From assembly GCA_023091665.1 (NCBI GenBank), contig JALJCQ010000033.1, positions 558,001-622,000 of the forward strand: DNA of 64,000 bases, in the 5' to 3' direction. The position numbers and the translations under genes are program-made. The DNA comes from Pythium myriotylum. Its lineage: Eukaryota; Oomycota; Peronosporomycetes; Pythiales; Pythiaceae. The first letter of the stretch is position 1, and each line of letters opens with the position of its first letter. A model generated the notes under the pieces. It was not told the origin of the DNA. It searched no databases and was given only the letters and a program-made list of their open reading frames with translations. Positions 60,578 through 64,000 of the stretch are shown in pieces.

Positions 60578-63054
60578 ATGGCGGCGCTCACGCGACACTG
60601 TAGGCGCATGGATCTCCGAGCTCCGAGCAGCTGCTGCGCGACTATCGAGAGCTGACTGAGCGATGTGTCGGTGTCCAGCGCACTTTCTCGGCCACTCGAG
60701 CAGCGTCAACTGCCTTCGCTTCGGTCGAAAATCGGTAGGTGGCGATCGCCCTGATGAAGGCCATGCTCTCACTGAGCACCTCATACCCTCTTCAGGGCCA
60801 AGTAGCTGCGTCTGGAGGTGACGACAATGTGGTCAATCTGTGGAGGATGCGCGAGCGCGAGACCAAGAACATCATGGTACGAGCCTGATCCTAATCCGTC
60901 GTGTCGGTGTGCGTGACGCTGAGAGGCCTTTTAGAGTCTATCGGGTCATCAAAGCCCGGTTGAAAGCCTCGTATTCGATCCAAGCGAGCGCAAACTCATC
61001 GCTGGATCTAAAGCTGGTTCCATCAAATCGTTTGATCTTGAAGCCGGCAAGGTCAGTCGGACTCTCAAAGGCCACATGTCCACATGCACAACTGTCGACT
61101 ACCATCTGTACGGCGATTACGTGGCTTCGGGCTCGCTGGACACCATTGTTAAGGTGTGGGATCTAAGGACAAAGAGTTGCATGCAAACTTTTAAGGGCCA
61201 TAAGAGTGAAGTCACGAAGGTTTGCTTCACACCTGACGGCCGGTGGCTCACATCGGGCGGTCTCGACGGAACGATCAAGATTTGGGATTTAACTGCAGGA
61301 CGCATGCTGAGAGAGTTCTCAGATCATGGTGGAGCAATTACATCACTAGAGTTCAATCCAGAGGAATTTATCCTGGTATCTTCCTCAACGGATAAGACAA
61401 TGCGAATATGGGACGTCCAAGAGTTCTCTCTCATCGGGGTGACACCTACCGACAGTTCGACGGTGCGTGTGTCGTGGCCCATGCTGATCAATAAGACTAA
61501 ACTTTGTCAAAACGATACGTTTCCTTTAGACCACTGCTGTGTGCCACACCGTCGCCGAACCACACAGCGGCAAGTACATGATAAGTTGTTCACCGGATGC
61601 TGTCCGCGTGTGGTCGTATGAGAACGCTATAGAGGTGAGTACCCACGTTGATTTTTGCCTTAGTGGAGATTGATTCCCACCGCTGAACCATTTGAGTAGT
61701 GCCACGACAGTATTGCTTGCCATAAGCCAAAGGATGTTGGTCTTGGAGAAGTTCAAGCGGATGTAACAATGCTTGAGGACATGAAAGTCATGGGAGGAAC
61801 CATTCAAGATGCATTCGTCTCCATCTGGATATTAGACCTGAACCAGATGCGACCTTTTCATACAAACTCGCGGCCTCGTCCAGAACCCAGCCGACCTTCA
61901 CCTGCAGTAGTGTCGCCCCCACCCGTCGTGCATCCTCGCGTTGTATCCAATACGGTCCGACCAACCATACATCAGGCAGACGACCGACCCCGCAGTGCCA
62001 GTGACCGCACTTCGAGTAAGGCAGTAAGACCTCCAACCCCAGGAACGACATTGATGCAGCATGCTGCGCCAGTCTCAATACGTGCTCAAGGAAATGGGCA
62101 AGCAAATGACTCACGCAAGCGTACGTACCATCTCGTTCGTAACGATACGTCCAGGTTAACTTCATCTACACTATTGACGATAGCCCAGCACGAATTAGTC
62201 TCCGACTCAAGACCACCATCATCGGGTGCTCAGTCGCAGTCTCCGCGAGATAAGACTAATGGTACGGGCGCAACTGCAAATAGAGTTATCACTCTTGTGA
62301 TATTGACCCAGACCTCGTTAGATTCCAATGACATCGCAATCGAAGCAGCCATGCCACACGAGCAGGTGCATCATCTCGTATGATTCGGTTTGGTGGACAC
62401 TCTAATAATTGGCACACTATTGTAGACACCGCAAGCGTTTATCACGACTGACTACATCATGGAGCTTCGATGCGGAATGGATACGTCTGTCAAGACATTT
62501 CGATCTCGCCAAAAGTCGATTCAGCAATTACTCTCACTCTGGGAGAAAGGAAAGCTCAACGAGAGCTTTCGGTATCTTGGTCAGCTTCCACAGGGCAAGC
62601 GTGAAGCCATTGTGGTGGACGTTTTACGAGCAACTGACCTGCAGTCACTGGGGATCGACTTGGAGGGCTGCCTGCTTCTGCTCCCGCTCGTCCTCGAGCT
62701 GTTTTCGTCCAAATTCGAATCATACCTCACCGTCGCCATCGACCGCAGCCAGCAGCTATTCAATGCGTTTTCTCCTGTCGTCAAAGATTCGCGTGAAGGG
62801 CAGCAGTTCCAGTCGCGTGGTGTCAACCTCGCTGGCGAGGAGAGGTGAGTTCAGTTGAGCTGCATGGCTATTGACTTCTGTACCCTGACGTTTTGCCTCC
62901 TAGATTACAGCGGTGCGCAGCGTGCGACTCTCTCTTCCAAGAGATGTTCACGATCGTGCAGAGTCTGGAGCAGAGGTCACCGTTCCCGTCCCTCTCCACC
63001 AAGCTTCGGGCTCTGTCACGCAGCTTGGCCGAGTTCACTGCGACTTCAAGATAA
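60578..63054 (+). CDS. Katanin p80 WD40 subunit (KATNB1-like), 685 aa
   Basis: Regulatory and targeting subunit of the microtubule-severing complex, acting with p60 at spindle poles and basal bodies. Exons: 60578-60599 (tentative), 60661-60734, 60796-60876, 60935-61462, 61530-61634, 61700-62377, 62426-62844 and 62904-63054. Six WD repeats fill residues 1-300 (GGDDNVVNLW, GSLDTIVKVWDL, GGLDGTIKIWDL, SSTDKTMRIWDV) and match katanin in order. Residues 330-540 are a Pro/Ser/Arg-rich linker. The C-terminal con80 domain begins near ITTDYIMELRCGMDTSV and continues LQRCAACDSLFQEMFTIVQSLEQ. The start is uncertain: either the 22-nt first exon, whose phase fits, or the ATG at 60663. The seventh intron is only 48 nt. 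Confidence 0.92.
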
Positions 63055-63207
63055 AGTGGACACCGTTCATTGGACATAAATCATCCTTCTGGACATCAAT
63101 CAGCCAATCCAAGCCATCACTATACCTGATCCGATCAGTATCAGATACGTAGGCTTCTACTTTCACTTCGTCTGGTCATTGATTTGAGAGCCCCGACTCC
63201 ATCCGCG

Positions 63208-64000
63208 ATGCGCCGCCGCTACGACCGGCGCCGCGCGGGCGCTGCGGCGAAAGCCGCCGCAAAGGCCGAGTCCGCGGCCGCTCCCAACGCGAACAGCGCC
63301 TCGTCTGACGCGTCGGCAGCTCCGAATCGCCGCCTCAGCTCCCAGATGAAGCTCCACGTCCACGGCCCCGAGTTCCAGAATGGCGACGAGCTCGTGCTCA
63401 ACCCCGAGTTCTTCCCAGAACTCAAGGAGCTGCCGCTGGATAAATACGTAGTCGAAATCTTCCATGCGACGGAATCGGAGCGCCTGCGGGAAGAGACTGC
63501 GGTCGCGGCTGCCACGCCGTTCAGCGACGCTGACTGCTTGCAGGCGTACTCGCACTTGCTGCTGGAGGTCCCGTCCAGTGCATCGACGCCACCGAAGGGG
63601 AAATGGCAAGTCAGTGTGCTCAAAGATACTGCCGCAGCCTTCCAGCTTGCCGCCTTCAACGACGCCACGGTGAGATTCGTGGAGAAGAGCCGTGTCCCAC
63701 TCGACTTCGTGGAGATCTCACTCAAGGACCAGTTCTTATCGCGACGTGATTTGTGGTATCTAAAGCACTCGTTTGTGGGGATGGCACTCTTTGTTGGCAA
63801 GAGCGTCCGTGTACAAGGAACGCGATGGCAGGTTATGGATCTACGAGCGAATGGTGATTCAGTGAGGAGCGGCGTCGTGTCGAGCACCACCAACTTCGCC
63901 TTTCGATCGCGCACGTCACGTGTGATGTGGCTTGTGCAAATGAGCCCAGAAATGTGGGATATGGCGAACTCCGGGCGTCTGTATCTTGAGATATTTCTGC
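63208..64000 (+). CDS. GATOR1 subunit IML1/DEPDC5, 5' part (runs off window)
   Basis: Inhibitor of TORC1 that acts as part of the Rag GTPase-activating complex GATOR1 at the vacuole or lysosome. Only the first 264 codons are present. After a basic Ala-rich leader (MRRRYDRRRAGAAAKAAAKA), the longin-like N-terminal domain shows YVVEIFHATESE, FVEISLKDQFLSRRDLWYLKHSFVG, VRVQGTRWQVMDLRANGD, SGVVSSTTNFAFRSRTSRV and VQMSPEMWDMANSGRLYLE, which follow the DEPDC5 order (VELTFKDQYIGRGDMWRLK, FRS, QMSCEMWDF). No intron is seen in this part. The DEP domain and C-terminus lie beyond 64000. The start was taken as the first ATG of the frame with strong basic codons; no stop appears before the edge. Confidence 0.88.
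   Translation, partial: MRRRYDRRRAGAAAKAAAKAESAAAPNANSASSDASAAPNRRLSSQMKLHVHGPEFQNGDELVLNPEFFPELKELPLDKYVVEIFHATESERLREETAVAAATPFSDADCLQAYSHLLLEVPSSASTPPKGKWQVSVLKDTAAAFQLAAFNDATVRFVEKSRVPLDFVEISLKDQFLSRRDLWYLKHSFVGMALFVGKSVRVQGTRWQVMDLRANGDSVRSGVVSSTTNFAFRSRTSRVMWLVQMSPEMWDMANSGRLYLEIFL

Overview
The window is nuclear DNA of a flagellated protist, most likely an oomycete (water mould) or a close heterotrophic stramenopile. Evidence: 24 protein genes on both strands at about 2.7 kb per gene; 66 introns placed by hand, all GT-AG and 45 to 80 bases long, several with a CTAAC/CTGAC-like branch point; standard stop codons; a UDP-glucose pyrophosphorylase fused to phosphoglucomutase; a CREB-like bZIP factor; a KRE6/SKN1-type glucan protein; and an axonemal dynein with a katanin p80. 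I saw no bacterial genes, transposon, rRNA, tRNA or CRISPR array. All splice sites are read from the sequence and from family conservation, not from transcripts.

Region 1 to 22 kb: axonemal inner-arm dynein heavy chain (minus, cut by the left edge), an orphan leucine-rich-repeat-like protein (plus), a 1.26 kb gap with a strong hairpin, the UGP-PGM fusion (minus), a one-chain mRNA capping enzyme (tunnel-fold triphosphatase plus guanylyltransferase, plus strand), and a bZIP factor (minus).

Region 22 to 41 kb: AGC kinase with an N-myristoylation signature, ribosome-export GTPase LSG1 (minus), a large WD40/coiled-coil protein (plus), snurportin-1 (minus) paired head to head with the RNA kinase CLP1 (plus) across 94 bp, a PPR protein (minus), peroxisomal urate oxidase (plus), and proteasome lid subunit RPN6 (minus).

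Region 41 to 64 kb: a long coiled-coil protein (minus), SAGA subunit SPT3 (minus), YIPF6 (plus), an Arc1p/AIMP1-type tRNA-binding protein (plus), condensin-II subunit NCAPD3 (minus), a cyclic-nucleotide-gated-type potassium channel (plus), mitochondrial ferredoxin (minus), KRE6/SKN1-type glycoside hydrolase 16 protein (plus), cornichon (minus), katanin p80 (plus), and the start of the GATOR1 subunit IML1/DEPDC5 (plus, cut by the right edge).

Most genes are housekeeping and there is no operon-like logic. Loose themes are RNA maturation (capping enzyme, snurportin, CLP1, LSG1, tRNA-binding protein, SPT3) and microtubule or flagellar biology (dynein, katanin p80, possibly the two coiled-coil proteins). 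Gene pairs are tightly packed: 94 and 135 bp between divergent starts, and 37, 45 and 53 bp between convergent stops. I found no clearly new multi-gene system. The most unusual items are the fused capping enzyme, a 7-nt micro-exon in the channel gene, and the hairpin and phased-motif elements in the gaps.
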